Assembly: GCA_963735065.1 (NCBI GenBank)
Contig: CAVTJL010000006.1
Span: forward strand, 1 to 64,000
Reading direction: 5' to 3'
Source: CAVTJL01 sp963735065
GTDB lineage: Bacteria > Pseudomonadota > Alphaproteobacteria > Geminicoccales > Geminicoccaceae
Length of the DNA: 64,000 bases
Positions 15,485 to 24,039 of the stretch are shown here, piece by piece. The position numbers and the translations under genes are program-made. A model generated the notes under the pieces. It saw only the letters and a program-made list of their open reading frames with translations, had not been told where the DNA came from and ran no database searches. Numbering within the stretch: the stretch's first letter is position 1; each line of letters opens with the position of its first letter.

Positions 15485-16396
15485 ATGGCGTTAGGCACGA
15501 TCGGCTTCATCGGGCTCGGCACGATGGGGCGGCCGATGGCGATGAATGTGAGACGGAAGGGCTACCCGATGGTGGTCTTCGATGCCGTCGAGGCGTCGAT
15601 GGCCGAGCTCGTGGCGGCCGGTGCCAAGGCCGCATCCTCCCCAGCCGAGGTGGCGGCCGCCTCCGATGTCGTGATCACGATGCTGCCCGACGCGCCGGAC
15701 GTCGAGGCCGTGGCGACGGGGCCCAATGGCATCCTCGGCTCGCTGCGCTCGGGCGCCATCTACATCGACATGAGCACGATCGACCCGGTGACCACGAAGC
15801 GGGTCGGCGAGAAGATGGCGGCCAAGGGTATCCGCATGGTCGACAGCCCGGTCGGCCGGCAGCAGCAGAACGCCGTAGAGGGCACGCTTCTGCTGATGGT
15901 CGGCGGCGATGCCGAGGTCGTGGAGGAGGTGCGCCCGGTGCTGATGTGCATGGGCGAGACGCTCCACCACTGCGGCGCGCTGGGCGCCGGGCAGGCCATG
16001 AAGCTCACGAACAACTGCCTTGCCTCCAGCATCCTCGAGGCGACTGTCGAGGCGCTCGTCACCGGCAGCAAGGCCGGCCTCTCGCTCGAGCTCATGCGCA
16101 CCGTCTTCGCCGGGACCATGGCCGGGAGCAACTATCTCACCGTGTCACTCCCGAAGAAGGCCCTGGCCGGTGACTTCAAGCCGGGCTTCATGGTGAAGCT
16201 GGCGCGGAAGGACGTGCGGCTCGCAACCGAGATGGCCCGCTCGCTCGGCGTGCCGACGCCCGTGGGCGAGGCGGCGCTGGGGGCTCTCGCGCGCGCCGAC
16301 GAGGGCGGCCTCGGCAGCGACGACGTCTCGAGCCTCCTGAGGTCGCTCGAGCGCACGGTTGGGATCGAGGTCCGCCTGGAGCCCGGGAAGAAATGA
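15485..16396 (+). CDS. Second YihU-like beta-hydroxyacid dehydrogenase
   Basis: 303 aa, paralogue of the 5624-6550 product. It has the dinucleotide motif GLGTMG near residues 11-16, the substrate segment DSPVGRQQQNAVEG with R125, and the catalytic-lysine segment AMKLTNNCLASS. The arginine matches the sulfonate-contact arginine I recall in E. coli YihU. The position equivalent to YihU S178 is alanine here, so substrate preference may differ from its paralogue. The start follows a GGGAAG site. It overlaps the aldo/keto reductase gene by ATGA. A reductase for a small semialdehyde is the safest description. Confidence 0.85.
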   Translation: MALGTIGFIGLGTMGRPMAMNVRRKGYPMVVFDAVEASMAELVAAGAKAASSPAEVAAASDVVITMLPDAPDVEAVATGPNGILGSLRSGAIYIDMSTIDPVTTKRVGEKMAAKGIRMVDSPVGRQQQNAVEGTLLLMVGGDAEVVEEVRPVLMCMGETLHHCGALGAGQAMKLTNNCLASSILEATVEALVTGSKAGLSLELMRTVFAGTMAGSNYLTVSLPKKALAGDFKPGFMVKLARKDVRLATEMARSLGVPTPVGEAALGALARADEGGLGSDDVSSLLRSLERTVGIEVRLEPGKK

Positions 16397-17421
16397 TCAT
16401 GGCCGACGGCACCCTGCCCACGCGACGGCTCGGCCGCAGCGCGATCGAGCTCACCGAGCTGGGGTTCGGCGGGGCGCCGCTCGGCAGCCTCTACAAGGAT
16501 CGCGGCGACGAGGTCGCCTGCGACGCGCTCGCCGCCGCCTTCGAGGCCGGCATCCGCTATGTCGACACGGCGCCGTTCTACGGTCACGGCCTGAGCGAGC
16601 ATCGCGTCGGCGCCGGGCTGCGTCGCCTGCCGCGGGGGGAAATGACGCTCTCGACCAAGGTCGGCCGCCTCCTGCGCCCGGCGCGCACCGCCACCGCACC
16701 GGAAAGCATGTTCAGCGCGCCGCTGCCTTTCACCGTGTCGTTCGACTATTCCTATGACGGCGTGATGCGCTCGCTCGAGGACAGCTACCAGCGGCTCGGC
16801 CTCGACCGGATCGACATAGCCCTCATCCACGACTGCAACCCGCGCTGGCACGGCGACGCCTATCCCAGGCGCTTCGGCGAGGCCATGGAGGGCGCCTACC
16901 GGGCCCTCGACGAGCTGCGCGCGGCCGGCGTGATCCGGGCCGTGGGCGTCGGTGTGAACGATCCCGAGGTGTGCCTCGCCTTCGCCAGGGCCGGGCAGTT
17001 CGACTGCTTCATGCTGGCTGGGCGCTACACCCTTCTCGACCAGAGCGGCCTGGACGAGTTGCTGCCCCATTGCGAGCAGGAAGGGATCGGCATCCTGCTG
17101 GCGGCACCCTTCAACTCGGGCATCCTCGCCACCGGCGCCGTCGAGGGAGCGCGCTACTTCTACGAGCCGGCACCGCCCGCCATCCTCGAGCGGGTACGCC
17201 GCATCGAGGCCGTCTGCCGGCGCCACGACGTGCCGCTCGCGGCCGCGGCCATGCGCTTCCCGCTCGGCCATCCGGCCGTCACGAGCGTCGTCGTCGGCTG
17301 CAGCGACCGCGCCGAGGCGCTGGCCAACGCACGGCTCATCGCCCAGCCGATCCCGGTCGCGTTCTGGGCCGAGCTCAAGGCCGAGGGGCTGCTGCCCGAG
17401 GCTGCGCCGACGGGGTTCTGA
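16393..17421 (+). CDS. Aldo/keto reductase (D-threo-aldose 1-dehydrogenase-like)
   Basis: 342 aa with the AKR tetrad D58, Y63 (TAPFYGHG), K89 (LSTKVGR) and H146 (ALIHDCNP). The C-terminal region VVVGCSDRAEAL is where the cofactor phosphate binds. The layout, with a long insert after the first lysine motif and YDGVMRSLEDSYQRLGLDRI, resembles L-fucose or D-threo-aldose dehydrogenases and pyridoxal dehydrogenase. It is coupled to the preceding dehydrogenase by ATGA. It probably oxidises a sugar-like aldehyde or lactol brought in by the importer. Confidence 0.85.
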   Translation: MIMADGTLPTRRLGRSAIELTELGFGGAPLGSLYKDRGDEVACDALAAAFEAGIRYVDTAPFYGHGLSEHRVGAGLRRLPRGEMTLSTKVGRLLRPARTATAPESMFSAPLPFTVSFDYSYDGVMRSLEDSYQRLGLDRIDIALIHDCNPRWHGDAYPRRFGEAMEGAYRALDELRAAGVIRAVGVGVNDPEVCLAFARAGQFDCFMLAGRYTLLDQSGLDELLPHCEQEGIGILLAAPFNSGILATGAVEGARYFYEPAPPAILERVRRIEAVCRRHDVPLAAAAMRFPLGHPAVTSVVVGCSDRAEALANARLIAQPIPVAFWAELKAEGLLPEAAPTGF

Positions 17422-17436
17422 GCCCGGGGAGGAGCC

Positions 17437-18204
17437 TCAGTCCGCCGCGCTCTTTCCTTTCGGGGCCCACGAGGTGGTCCGAGCGATCCGCCTCGTCTCG
17501 TCGCGCAGCGCCGCGCTCGCGACCTCGCCCGTGCGCCGCACGTGCTGCAGCATGATCTCGCCCGCCCGGGCCGGATCGCGGAGGGCCAGCGCCTGCATCA
17601 GCGTCTCGTGCTCCTCGACCGCCTCGACCCAGCGCTCGGGCGACATCAGCGCCGTGTAGCGGCTGCCGCCGGCCTTCGCCATCAGGGCGGCATGCGTCGC
17701 CTTCAGGGTCGGATTGCGCGCCGCGGCGACGAGGCCCAGGTGGATCTCCTGGTTGAGCCGGAAATAGTCGGGCCGCTGCCCACGCCGGTAGTGCTCCACC
17801 ATCCGCTCGTGCAACGCCTGTAGCCGCGCAAGCTCGCGCTGAGTCATGCGCAGGCTCGCAAGCTCTACCGCATGGCGCTCGATCCCACTGATGACCTCGA
17901 ACAGCTCGATGATGGCTTCGGGCGCCAGCCGGGCGACGCGGGCGCCGCGCCCAGGGAGCAGCTCGACCAGTCCCTCGGAGGCGAGCTGCTTCAGCGCCTC
18001 CCGGATCGGCGTGCGCGACACGTCGAGCATCTCGGCGAGGCGCTGCTCGTTGAGCCGGCTTCCCGCCCCGATCTCGCCCTGAGCGATCATGTCGCGGAGA
18101 CGGTCGCCCACCTCGGCGTGGAGGAGGCGGCGCCGGATCGGCAGACGGCGGGGGCGCGCTTCGCCACGCGGCGGCGTCGACGATGCCGTCTCCTCGAAGG
18201 TCAT
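17437..18204 (-). CDS. FadR-subfamily GntR transcriptional regulator
   Basis: 255 aa from the ATG at 18204; in-frame ATGs further upstream run into the probable control region. The winged helix LNEQRLAEMLDVSRTPIREA is followed by an FCD ligand-binding domain with metal-site residues in HLGLVAAARNP and VEEHETLMQALALRD. Regulators of this class usually sense an organic acid. It is divergent from the importer operon at 18464 and convergent with the aldo/keto reductase gene. The inverted repeat at 18273-18290, 69 bases upstream, is the likely binding site. Confidence 0.88.
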   Translation of the reverse strand: MTFEETASSTPPRGEARPRRLPIRRRLLHAEVGDRLRDMIAQGEIGAGSRLNEQRLAEMLDVSRTPIREALKQLASEGLVELLPGRGARVARLAPEAIIELFEVISGIERHAVELASLRMTQRELARLQALHERMVEHYRRGQRPDYFRLNQEIHLGLVAAARNPTLKATHAALMAKAGGSRYTALMSPERWVEAVEEHETLMQALALRDPARAGEIMLQHVRRTGEVASAALRDETRRIARTTSWAPKGKSAAD

Positions 18205-18272
18205 CGGCACGTCCCCGCGAGGCGCAACCCACGCGACTGAGCACTTATCGAGCATGTAGAGTGGGTTATGCC

Positions 18273-18290
18273 TGTTCTGTATGCAGAACA
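18273..18290. promoter_or_regulatory. GntR-type operator (TGTTCTG-N4-CAGAACA)
   Basis: Perfect seven-base inverted repeat with the spacer TATG. It is flanked by TTATG (18266-18270) and CATAA (18291-18295), which extend the symmetry with a two-base offset. It lies between the divergent GntR gene and the sigma54-like promoter at 18349. Confidence 0.65.
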
Positions 18291-18348
18291 CATAATGCGG
18301 CTCATGGGAAAGGCTCTTCGTTGCCAGCAGCTTAGAGACTATGGCCTG

Positions 18349-18365
18349 TTGGCACGACGCTTGCC
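18349..18365 (+). promoter_or_regulatory. Sigma54 (RpoN) type promoter
   Basis: TTGGCACG-A-CGC-TTGC-C fits the -24/-12 consensus YTGGCACGRNNNTTGCW at every position but the last, with exactly ten bases between GG (18351-18352) and GC (18363-18364). Transcription would start near 18376, giving an untranslated leader of about 88 bases before the binding-protein gene at 18464. Confidence 0.65.
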
Positions 18366-18463
18366 AGAGCCGAGCGGGAAGCACATGCTGTCGGCGATGC
18401 CCGTTGGGACGTCGCAGCAGAACGCCGCCCATGGGCGAGCCTCACGAGGTCGGGAGAGAAGCG

Positions 18464-19804
18464 ATGCCAAGGACGAGATCCTGTCGTCGGCGCGGATGGT
18501 CGTTGGCCGCGTCGGCCGTTGCGCTGACATTGGCGCTGGGGCTGCCGGCGCTGCCTGGCACGGCCCGGGCGGCCGATGTCTCGGTCGACAGCTATACGCC
18601 GCTGCCCCCCGAGCCCGGGACCGACATCCCGACCGCGGACGTGAAGTTCGGCATGCGTCCCTACGCCGACAACACCTTCTACATCATCGCGATGAAGAAG
18701 GGCTGGTTCAAGGACGTGGGCATCACGGTCAAGCCTGAGCCCTATGGCCTCAAGGTCACCGACACCAACGTGACCGCCCTTCTGCTCAATCGCCAGCTCG
18801 ACATATCGAGCGAGTTCTGTCCGCTGATGCTGCCGACCTACAAGTCGGCGAAGACGCTCAAGTGCATCGCATTCACCGACGATTTCCTGGGCAACGCGAT
18901 CCTCGCCAACCCCAAGCTGAAGCTCAAGACGTTCAAGGAATATATCGCCCAGGGCATGAGCTTCGAGGACGCGATCCACGCCGCCCTCAAGCCGCTCGAC
19001 GGCAAGACCCTGGTGGGTGCGCCCGAGCTCAGCGACCGGCCCTTCGAGGAGGCCGCGGCGACCTTCGCCAAGGTCAAATGGAAGCTTCAGGTCCTCGATG
19101 ATTCGAAGGCGCTGGTGCTGGCCAAGGCCGGGCGCATCGACTTCGTCAATCCCGAGGGGGCGCCGATCGTCTACACGCTCGAGCAGGCCGGCTGGACGAA
19201 GCTCCTCGACATCGGCGATCTCTACAAGCACGGGCCCGGCGGCATCGACTCGCCGATCGAGCCGCTCGTCGCCGTCGTCGGCATCGGTGCCAATGCGGAG
19301 TACGTCAACACCAACCAGAACACGGTGCTGCGCTTTCTTTCGGTCGTCTGGCGCACCATTGACGAGGTCAAGAAGGATCCCTCGCTGTTCGATCTCCAGG
19401 CACCCTATCTGAACAGCGTTGCCGGCACTGATCTCGACGGCAAGGGGGTGGAGGCCACGATCAAGGCGCTCGATCCGCTCTCGTCCTTCGACTACGACAA
19501 GACCTACTTCGACGACACCTCGAGCGTGCTCTATTACAAGAATGCCTGGGGTGCCATCATCAAGAACTATGCCGAGCACGGCATCATGCCGAAGGGTGCC
19601 GTGACGCCCGAGCAGATCATCTGGGCAGCGCCGATCTGGCACCAGATGGTCGACTACCGCACCAAGACCGATGCGCTCATGAAGGGTCTCGAGGGCAAGA
19701 GCCTGGACGGCGACAAGCAGGCGCTTCTGGCCAAGGCCAAGGAGTATTACGGCTGGTACGACTTCCTGGACGCGTACCGGTTCGCCACGGCCGCCGCCGG
19801 CTAG
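18464..19804 (+). CDS. NitT/TauT-type solute-binding protein (second system)
   Basis: 446 aa from the ATG at 18464, chosen because it directly starts a signal sequence (SCRRRGWSLAASAVALTLAL, cleavage after ARAA) behind a GGGAGAGAAG site. The mature part has VKFGMRPYADNTFYIIAMKK and ALLLNRQLDISSEF, the pattern of NMT1/SsuA-like binding proteins. It is unusually long for this family and has a C-terminal extension (LLAKAKEYYGWYDFLDAYRF). It is transcribed from a sigma54-like promoter, which suits a nitrogen-containing nutrient. Its permeases and ATPase follow directly. Confidence 0.82.
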   Translation: MPRTRSCRRRGWSLAASAVALTLALGLPALPGTARAADVSVDSYTPLPPEPGTDIPTADVKFGMRPYADNTFYIIAMKKGWFKDVGITVKPEPYGLKVTDTNVTALLLNRQLDISSEFCPLMLPTYKSAKTLKCIAFTDDFLGNAILANPKLKLKTFKEYIAQGMSFEDAIHAALKPLDGKTLVGAPELSDRPFEEAAATFAKVKWKLQVLDDSKALVLAKAGRIDFVNPEGAPIVYTLEQAGWTKLLDIGDLYKHGPGGIDSPIEPLVAVVGIGANAEYVNTNQNTVLRFLSVVWRTIDEVKKDPSLFDLQAPYLNSVAGTDLDGKGVEATIKALDPLSSFDYDKTYFDDTSSVLYYKNAWGAIIKNYAEHGIMPKGAVTPEQIIWAAPIWHQMVDYRTKTDALMKGLEGKSLDGDKQALLAKAKEYYGWYDFLDAYRFATAAAG

Positions 19805-19831
19805 GGTGGCGGTCAGGGCAGGGGTGCTCGT

Positions 19832-20701
19832 GTGAGCGTCAGCGTCGGGCGCGAGCTGGGTGAGGTCTCCCGTCGCCGTGGTCGGCGTCGGGCGATCCTC
19901 ACCAGGCTCGGCATGGACCCGATGGCCGGGGCGGGCATCGTTCTGCTCGTCCTCGTCTGGTGGCTCCTCACCTTCGCCATGCCGGCCTCCTCGCTGCCCT
20001 CGCCTCTGAGCGTCGTCCAGCGGATCGCCGCTGACTTCTTCTCCGCGCCCGAGCTTTCCTTTTATGGTCTCGCCGACACCGGCCTTTTCGACAGCATGAT
20101 CTACACGACGGTGAACGTCTTCATCGCCGTCGTCGTGGGTGGGCTCGTGGGCGCCATCGCCGGCCTGATCAGCGCGCGCTTCAAGCTCGCCCGTGCCATT
20201 GTCGATCCGATCATGCTGACGGCGGGCACCGTGCCCATTCTGGTGGCGGCACCCTTCTTCCTTATCTGGTTCGGCATCGGCCGGGCGAGCTCGGTGCTTC
20301 TCGTCCTGCTCTACGTGGCCGTCATTCTCTACGTCTATGCCCAGCGGGCGGCCGACAATCTCGATCCCGTCTACGAGGAATCGGCGCTGACGCTGGGCGC
20401 CCGGCCGTGGATGATCGTGCGCGACATCCTGGTGCCGGGCACGGTGCCGCAGATCCTGGGTGGGGTGAGGATCGCGCTCGCCGGTGCCTGGGGCCTGGAG
20501 GCCATCGCCGAGCTGCTCGGCGCCCAGTACGGCATCGGCAAGATCGTCGAGGTGCTGGCCGGCGCCACCGATGTGCAGGGCATCTTCGCGGCGCTGCTGG
20601 TGTTGGGCTTCGTGGCCGTCGTCTGCGATTGGCTGGCGGCGATCGGCTTCGCCAAGCTCGCCGCCTGGAGCATGGCTGCCCGTACCGGCGGGGGCGCCTG
20701 A
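19832..20701 (+). CDS. NitT/TauT-type permease (second system, A)
   Basis: 289 aa from the GTG at 19832, 27 bases after the binding-protein gene. A first helix around GIVLLVLVWWLLTFAM is followed by about five further helices, and the coupling loop is YEESALTLGARPWMIVRDIL. It lies upstream of the ATPase rather than next to the second permease, so the gene order is binding protein, permease, ATPase, permease. SsuC/TauC-like channel subunit. Confidence 0.83.
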   Translation: MSVSVGRELGEVSRRRGRRRAILTRLGMDPMAGAGIVLLVLVWWLLTFAMPASSLPSPLSVVQRIAADFFSAPELSFYGLADTGLFDSMIYTTVNVFIAVVVGGLVGAIAGLISARFKLARAIVDPIMLTAGTVPILVAAPFFLIWFGIGRASSVLLVLLYVAVILYVYAQRAADNLDPVYEESALTLGARPWMIVRDILVPGTVPQILGGVRIALAGAWGLEAIAELLGAQYGIGKIVEVLAGATDVQGIFAALLVLGFVAVVCDWLAAIGFAKLAAWSMAARTGGGA

Positions 20702-20718
20702 CCCATGGGAGACGGACA

Positions 20719-21525
20719 GTGACGGCCATGATCAGCCTCGAGAGCGTCTCCCGCAGCTTCGAGCGGGCGGACGGCCAGGCCGTGCGTGCGGTGGACGACA
20801 TCTCCTTCGAGGTGCCGGAGGGCGAGTTCGTCTGCCTCGTCGGGCCTTCCGGCTGCGGCAAGAGCACCCTGCTCCAGCTCGTGACGGGCCTGCTGCCGCC
20901 GTCGGGCGGCGCCGTGCGGGTGGCGGGCACCCCCGTCAGGGGGCCGGGCGCCGAGCGCGGCATGGTGTTCCAAAAGGACAGCGTCTTTCCCTGGATGCGG
21001 GTGATCGACAATGTCGAGTATGGGCTCCGCTGTCGCGGCATGCCCAAGGCCGAGCGCCGCCGTGTGGCGCGGCACTATCTCGAGATGGTTGGCCTCGCCC
21101 ATGTCGAGCGTGCCTGGCCGCGCGAGCTCTCGGGCGGGATGCTGAAGCGCGTCGCCGTCGCCACCGTCTTCGCTAACGGAGCCGGCGTCCTGATGCTGGA
21201 CGAGCCCTTCGGCGCCCTCGACTACGTCACCAAGCACCAGCTCCACAGCGTCCTTCTCACGCTCTGGGGCGAGGGCGATGAAGGCAAGCGCCGCACGGTC
21301 CTCTTCGTCACCCACGACGTCGACGAGGCGCTCATCCTGGCCGACCGCATTCTTGTCATCCACAGCGGACGGCTCATCGACGATATCAGGGTCGAGGCAC
21401 CGCGGCCGCGCACCACGGACACCCTTCTCGAGAAGGAGATGGTGCACCACAAGCACGTCCTCCTGGCCCACCTCGGCCTCGAGCCCAGGACCCGGCCAGC
21501 GGCGCCGCAGCGGGCGCCCGCCTGA
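20719..21525 (+). CDS. NitT/TauT-type ATPase (second system)
   Basis: 268 aa from the GTG at 20719; an ATG at 20728 is an alternative. Walker A GPSGCGKST is at residues 42-50, Q-loop VFQKDSVFPW, signature LSGGMLKRVAVA, Walker B VLMLDEPFGALD and switch FVTHDVDEAL. It has a C-terminal tail of about 40 residues beyond the core. It overlaps the next permease gene by one base. It powers the importer encoded by its neighbours. Confidence 0.88.
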   Translation: MTAMISLESVSRSFERADGQAVRAVDDISFEVPEGEFVCLVGPSGCGKSTLLQLVTGLLPPSGGAVRVAGTPVRGPGAERGMVFQKDSVFPWMRVIDNVEYGLRCRGMPKAERRRVARHYLEMVGLAHVERAWPRELSGGMLKRVAVATVFANGAGVLMLDEPFGALDYVTKHQLHSVLLTLWGEGDEGKRRTVLFVTHDVDEALILADRILVIHSGRLIDDIRVEAPRPRTTDTLLEKEMVHHKHVLLAHLGLEPRTRPAAPQRAPA

Positions 21526-22397
21526 TGCGACGGCTCCGCACCTTCCTCCAGCGGCACGGCATCTCGATCCTCGTGCTGCTGGCGATGGCGGGCGTGTGGC
21601 AGATCCTCTCGCTGATCTACACGGCCGAGGCCGTGCCGGGCGAGCCCATGGTGCCGGGCTGGCAGGTGCTCTTCACCCACACCTTCTTGTCCCTCTCGGA
21701 CTACTGGGCGGGCGGCCTGGGCGTGCCCTCGGTCGCCAACGGTGCCAAGCCCAGCTATCTGGCGGCGCTCCTGGCGATCCTCAGCAACTCCTGGGACACG
21801 ATCGTCCGCCTCTATGTGGGACTGCTGATCGGCGGGATCGTCGGCACGGCTCTGGGCCTCGCCGTCTCCTGGTCGGGCTGGACGAGGCGGCTGGTCGAGG
21901 TGCCGGCACAGTTCCTGCGCACCCTGCCGCTCCTTGCCATGGTGCCGCTCTTCCAGCTCTGGTTCGGCACCTACTTCATGGGCAAGGTCACCTTCGTCGC
22001 CTATGGCACGGGCGTCATCTTCTTCGCCGGCGTGGTCAACGCCGTGAAGAACGTGCCCCAGATCTATATCGACAATGCGCAGACGTTGGGCGCCAGCCGG
22101 CTTCATCTCTACCGGACCGTGATCCTGCCGGCGATCTTCCCCGAGCTGCGCTCGACCGTTCTCCTCAGCCTTGGCATCGGCTGGGGTGCTGTGCTCGGTG
22201 CCGAGTATCTGGGCGCCCAGTCGGGCCTCGGCTACATCATCGTCTACTCCGAGCAGTTCGCCTATCTCGACCGGATGCTGTTCGTAGCCCTTCTCTTCAT
22301 CGTCTACGCCTCGATCACCTACGCGCTCTTCAACGCCCTCTCGCTCCGCCTGCTGCGCTGGCTGCCGCGCGCCGGACGCGACGTGGTCGTCGGCTGA
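21525..22397 (+). CDS. NitT/TauT-type permease (second system, B)
   Basis: 290 aa. It starts at 21525, sharing one base with the ATPase stop codon. Helices begin with HGISILVLLAMAGVWQILSL. There is an unusually long periplasmic loop (about residues 45-90) before the second helix, and the coupling segment is IDNAQTLGASRLHLYRTVIL. It completes a heterodimeric importer with the 19832 permease. Confidence 0.83.
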   Translation: MRRLRTFLQRHGISILVLLAMAGVWQILSLIYTAEAVPGEPMVPGWQVLFTHTFLSLSDYWAGGLGVPSVANGAKPSYLAALLAILSNSWDTIVRLYVGLLIGGIVGTALGLAVSWSGWTRRLVEVPAQFLRTLPLLAMVPLFQLWFGTYFMGKVTFVAYGTGVIFFAGVVNAVKNVPQIYIDNAQTLGASRLHLYRTVILPAIFPELRSTVLLSLGIGWGAVLGAEYLGAQSGLGYIIVYSEQFAYLDRMLFVALLFIVYASITYALFNALSLRLLRWLPRAGRDVVVG

Positions 22398-22432
22398 GCC
22401 TCGTGCCCGGCGGGGCAATCCAGGAGTCATCC

Positions 22433-23188
22433 ATGCAGGACAAGGTCGGGCCGCGCGCCCTCCTCGGCATGCTCACCCCTTCCTCCAACACCGTGCTCGA
22501 GCCGATGATCGGCCGGATGCTGGCTGACCTCCCGGACGTCAGCGCGCATTTCGGCCGCTTTCGCGTCACCGAGATCAGCCTCGGCGAGGCGGCGCTCGGC
22601 CAGTTCAAGAACGAGCCCATGCTCGAGGCGGCGGGTCTGCTGGCCGATGCCCGGGTGCAGGCCATCTGCTGGAACGGCACCTCCGCCGGCTGGCTTGGCT
22701 TCGCGGCCGACGAGAAGCTCTGCAGCGACATCGAGCAGGCGACCGGTGTTCCCGGCTGCTCGTCCGTCCTGGGCCTCAACGAGATCTTCCGGCTCCGCGG
22801 TGTCCGTCGCTTCGGGCTCGTGACACCCTACACGGACGACATCCAGGAGCGGGTGGTCCGCACCTACGCCGAGGCCGGCTTCGAATGCGTGGCCGAGCGT
22901 CACCTCGGCGACAAGGGCAATTTCTCGTTCTCCGAGTACGGCGAGCCGCTCGTGGCGGGGATGATCCGCGAGGTGGCGGCGGCCAAGCCCGAGGCGATCA
23001 CCGTCTTTTGCACCAACTTCCGGGGTGCGGCGATCGCCGCGGCGATGGAGGCCGAGACCGGCATTCCCGTCTACGATACCGTCTCGACGGGGCTCTGGCA
23101 GGCGATGCAGGTGGCAGGCGCCGATCCGGCACGGATCAAGGGCTGGGGCTCGATCTTCGACGTCCGACGCGAAGGGAAGAGGCCATGA
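22433..23188 (+). CDS. Maleate isomerase / Asp-Glu racemase superfamily enzyme
   Basis: 251 aa. Two cysteine motifs, ICWNGTSAGW (C79) and VFCTNFRGA (C193), are placed as the paired catalytic cysteines of maleate cis-trans isomerase and arylmalonate decarboxylase. The N-terminal LLGMLTPSSNTVLEPM strand is typical of this group. The start was taken at the ATG after CAGGAG; the longer frame overlaps the permease. The neighbours suggest isomerisation or racemisation of a dicarboxylate or hydantoin-like intermediate delivered by the upstream importer. Hydantoin racemase is an alternative within the same superfamily. Confidence 0.8.
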   Translation: MQDKVGPRALLGMLTPSSNTVLEPMIGRMLADLPDVSAHFGRFRVTEISLGEAALGQFKNEPMLEAAGLLADARVQAICWNGTSAGWLGFAADEKLCSDIEQATGVPGCSSVLGLNEIFRLRGVRRFGLVTPYTDDIQERVVRTYAEAGFECVAERHLGDKGNFSFSEYGEPLVAGMIREVAAAKPEAITVFCTNFRGAAIAAAMEAETGIPVYDTVSTGLWQAMQVAGADPARIKGWGSIFDVRREGKRP

Positions 23189-24033
23189 GCGCAGCGGCCG
23201 GTGAGGAAGGAATCGTTGCCGTCGCCGGCCGTCGCTATGCGGTCGAGCGCGACTGGGGACAGTGGCCCCAGGGTATCGCGCGCTCGATGGTGAGCCAGGT
23301 CGCGGTGGATAGCCAGGGACGGGTCCACGTCTTTCAGCGCGGCGATCCCCCGGTCGTCGTCTTCGCGCCCGATGGCGCCTTCGTCGCTGCCTACGCCAAG
23401 GGGACGATCTTCGATTCCCACGGGATCTATATCGATGCGCAGGATCGGGTCTTCCTCGTCGATCGCGATGCGCACCAGATCGTCGTCTGCACGGCCGAGG
23501 GCAAGGAGCTGCTGCGCCTGGGCCAGCGACATCGGCCGCGCTGGGAGCTGCCCTTCAACCATCCGACCGACGCGGCTGTCGCCGCGGACGGCGAGATCTA
23601 CGTGGCCGACGGCTACGGCAACGCCCAGCTGCATCGCTTCGCGCCCGACGGGCGCCACATCGCGAGCTGGGGCGGGCTCGGTAACGGGCCGGGCCAGTTC
23701 ATGACCCCGCATGCCGTCTGGGTGGACGCGCGGGACCGCGTTCTGGTGGCGGATCGCGAGAACAATCGCGTGCAGGTCTTCGACCGCCACGGCGCCTGGC
23801 TCGAGGAGTGGGGCGGGCTCTTCCATCCCATGGACATCTTCGAGGATCCGGCGGGCATCGTCTTCGTCACCGACCAGGTGCCGAGCCTCACCGCCTTCGC
23901 GCTGGACGGCACCCGCCTCGGCCGCTGCCGCCCGTCGCTCAACGGTGCTCACGGCATCTTCGGCGACGCTGCCGGCAACCTCTTCCTGGCCGAGATCCAG
24001 CCGAGCTGCGTGACCCGCCTCAGGCTGCTCTGA
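23185..24033 (+). CDS. NHL-repeat beta-propeller protein
   Basis: 282 aa, overlapping the isomerase-like gene by ATGA. Repeats of roughly 45 residues each end in patterns such as VFQRGDPPVVVFAPDGAF, VADGYGNAQLHRFAPDG and VADRENNRVQVFDRHGAW, as in NHL propellers. No signal peptide is visible, so it is probably cytoplasmic. Similar proteins are annotated as peptidylglycine amidating-lyase-like or as 6-bladed lactonase-like enzymes. Its place at the end of a catabolic operon makes a hydrolase or lyase more likely than a scaffold, but I cannot assign the reaction. Confidence 0.75.
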   Translation: MSAAAGEEGIVAVAGRRYAVERDWGQWPQGIARSMVSQVAVDSQGRVHVFQRGDPPVVVFAPDGAFVAAYAKGTIFDSHGIYIDAQDRVFLVDRDAHQIVVCTAEGKELLRLGQRHRPRWELPFNHPTDAAVAADGEIYVADGYGNAQLHRFAPDGRHIASWGGLGNGPGQFMTPHAVWVDARDRVLVADRENNRVQVFDRHGAWLEEWGGLFHPMDIFEDPAGIVFVTDQVPSLTAFALDGTRLGRCRPSLNGAHGIFGDAAGNLFLAEIQPSCVTRLRLL

Positions 24034-24039
24034 GCCTCC

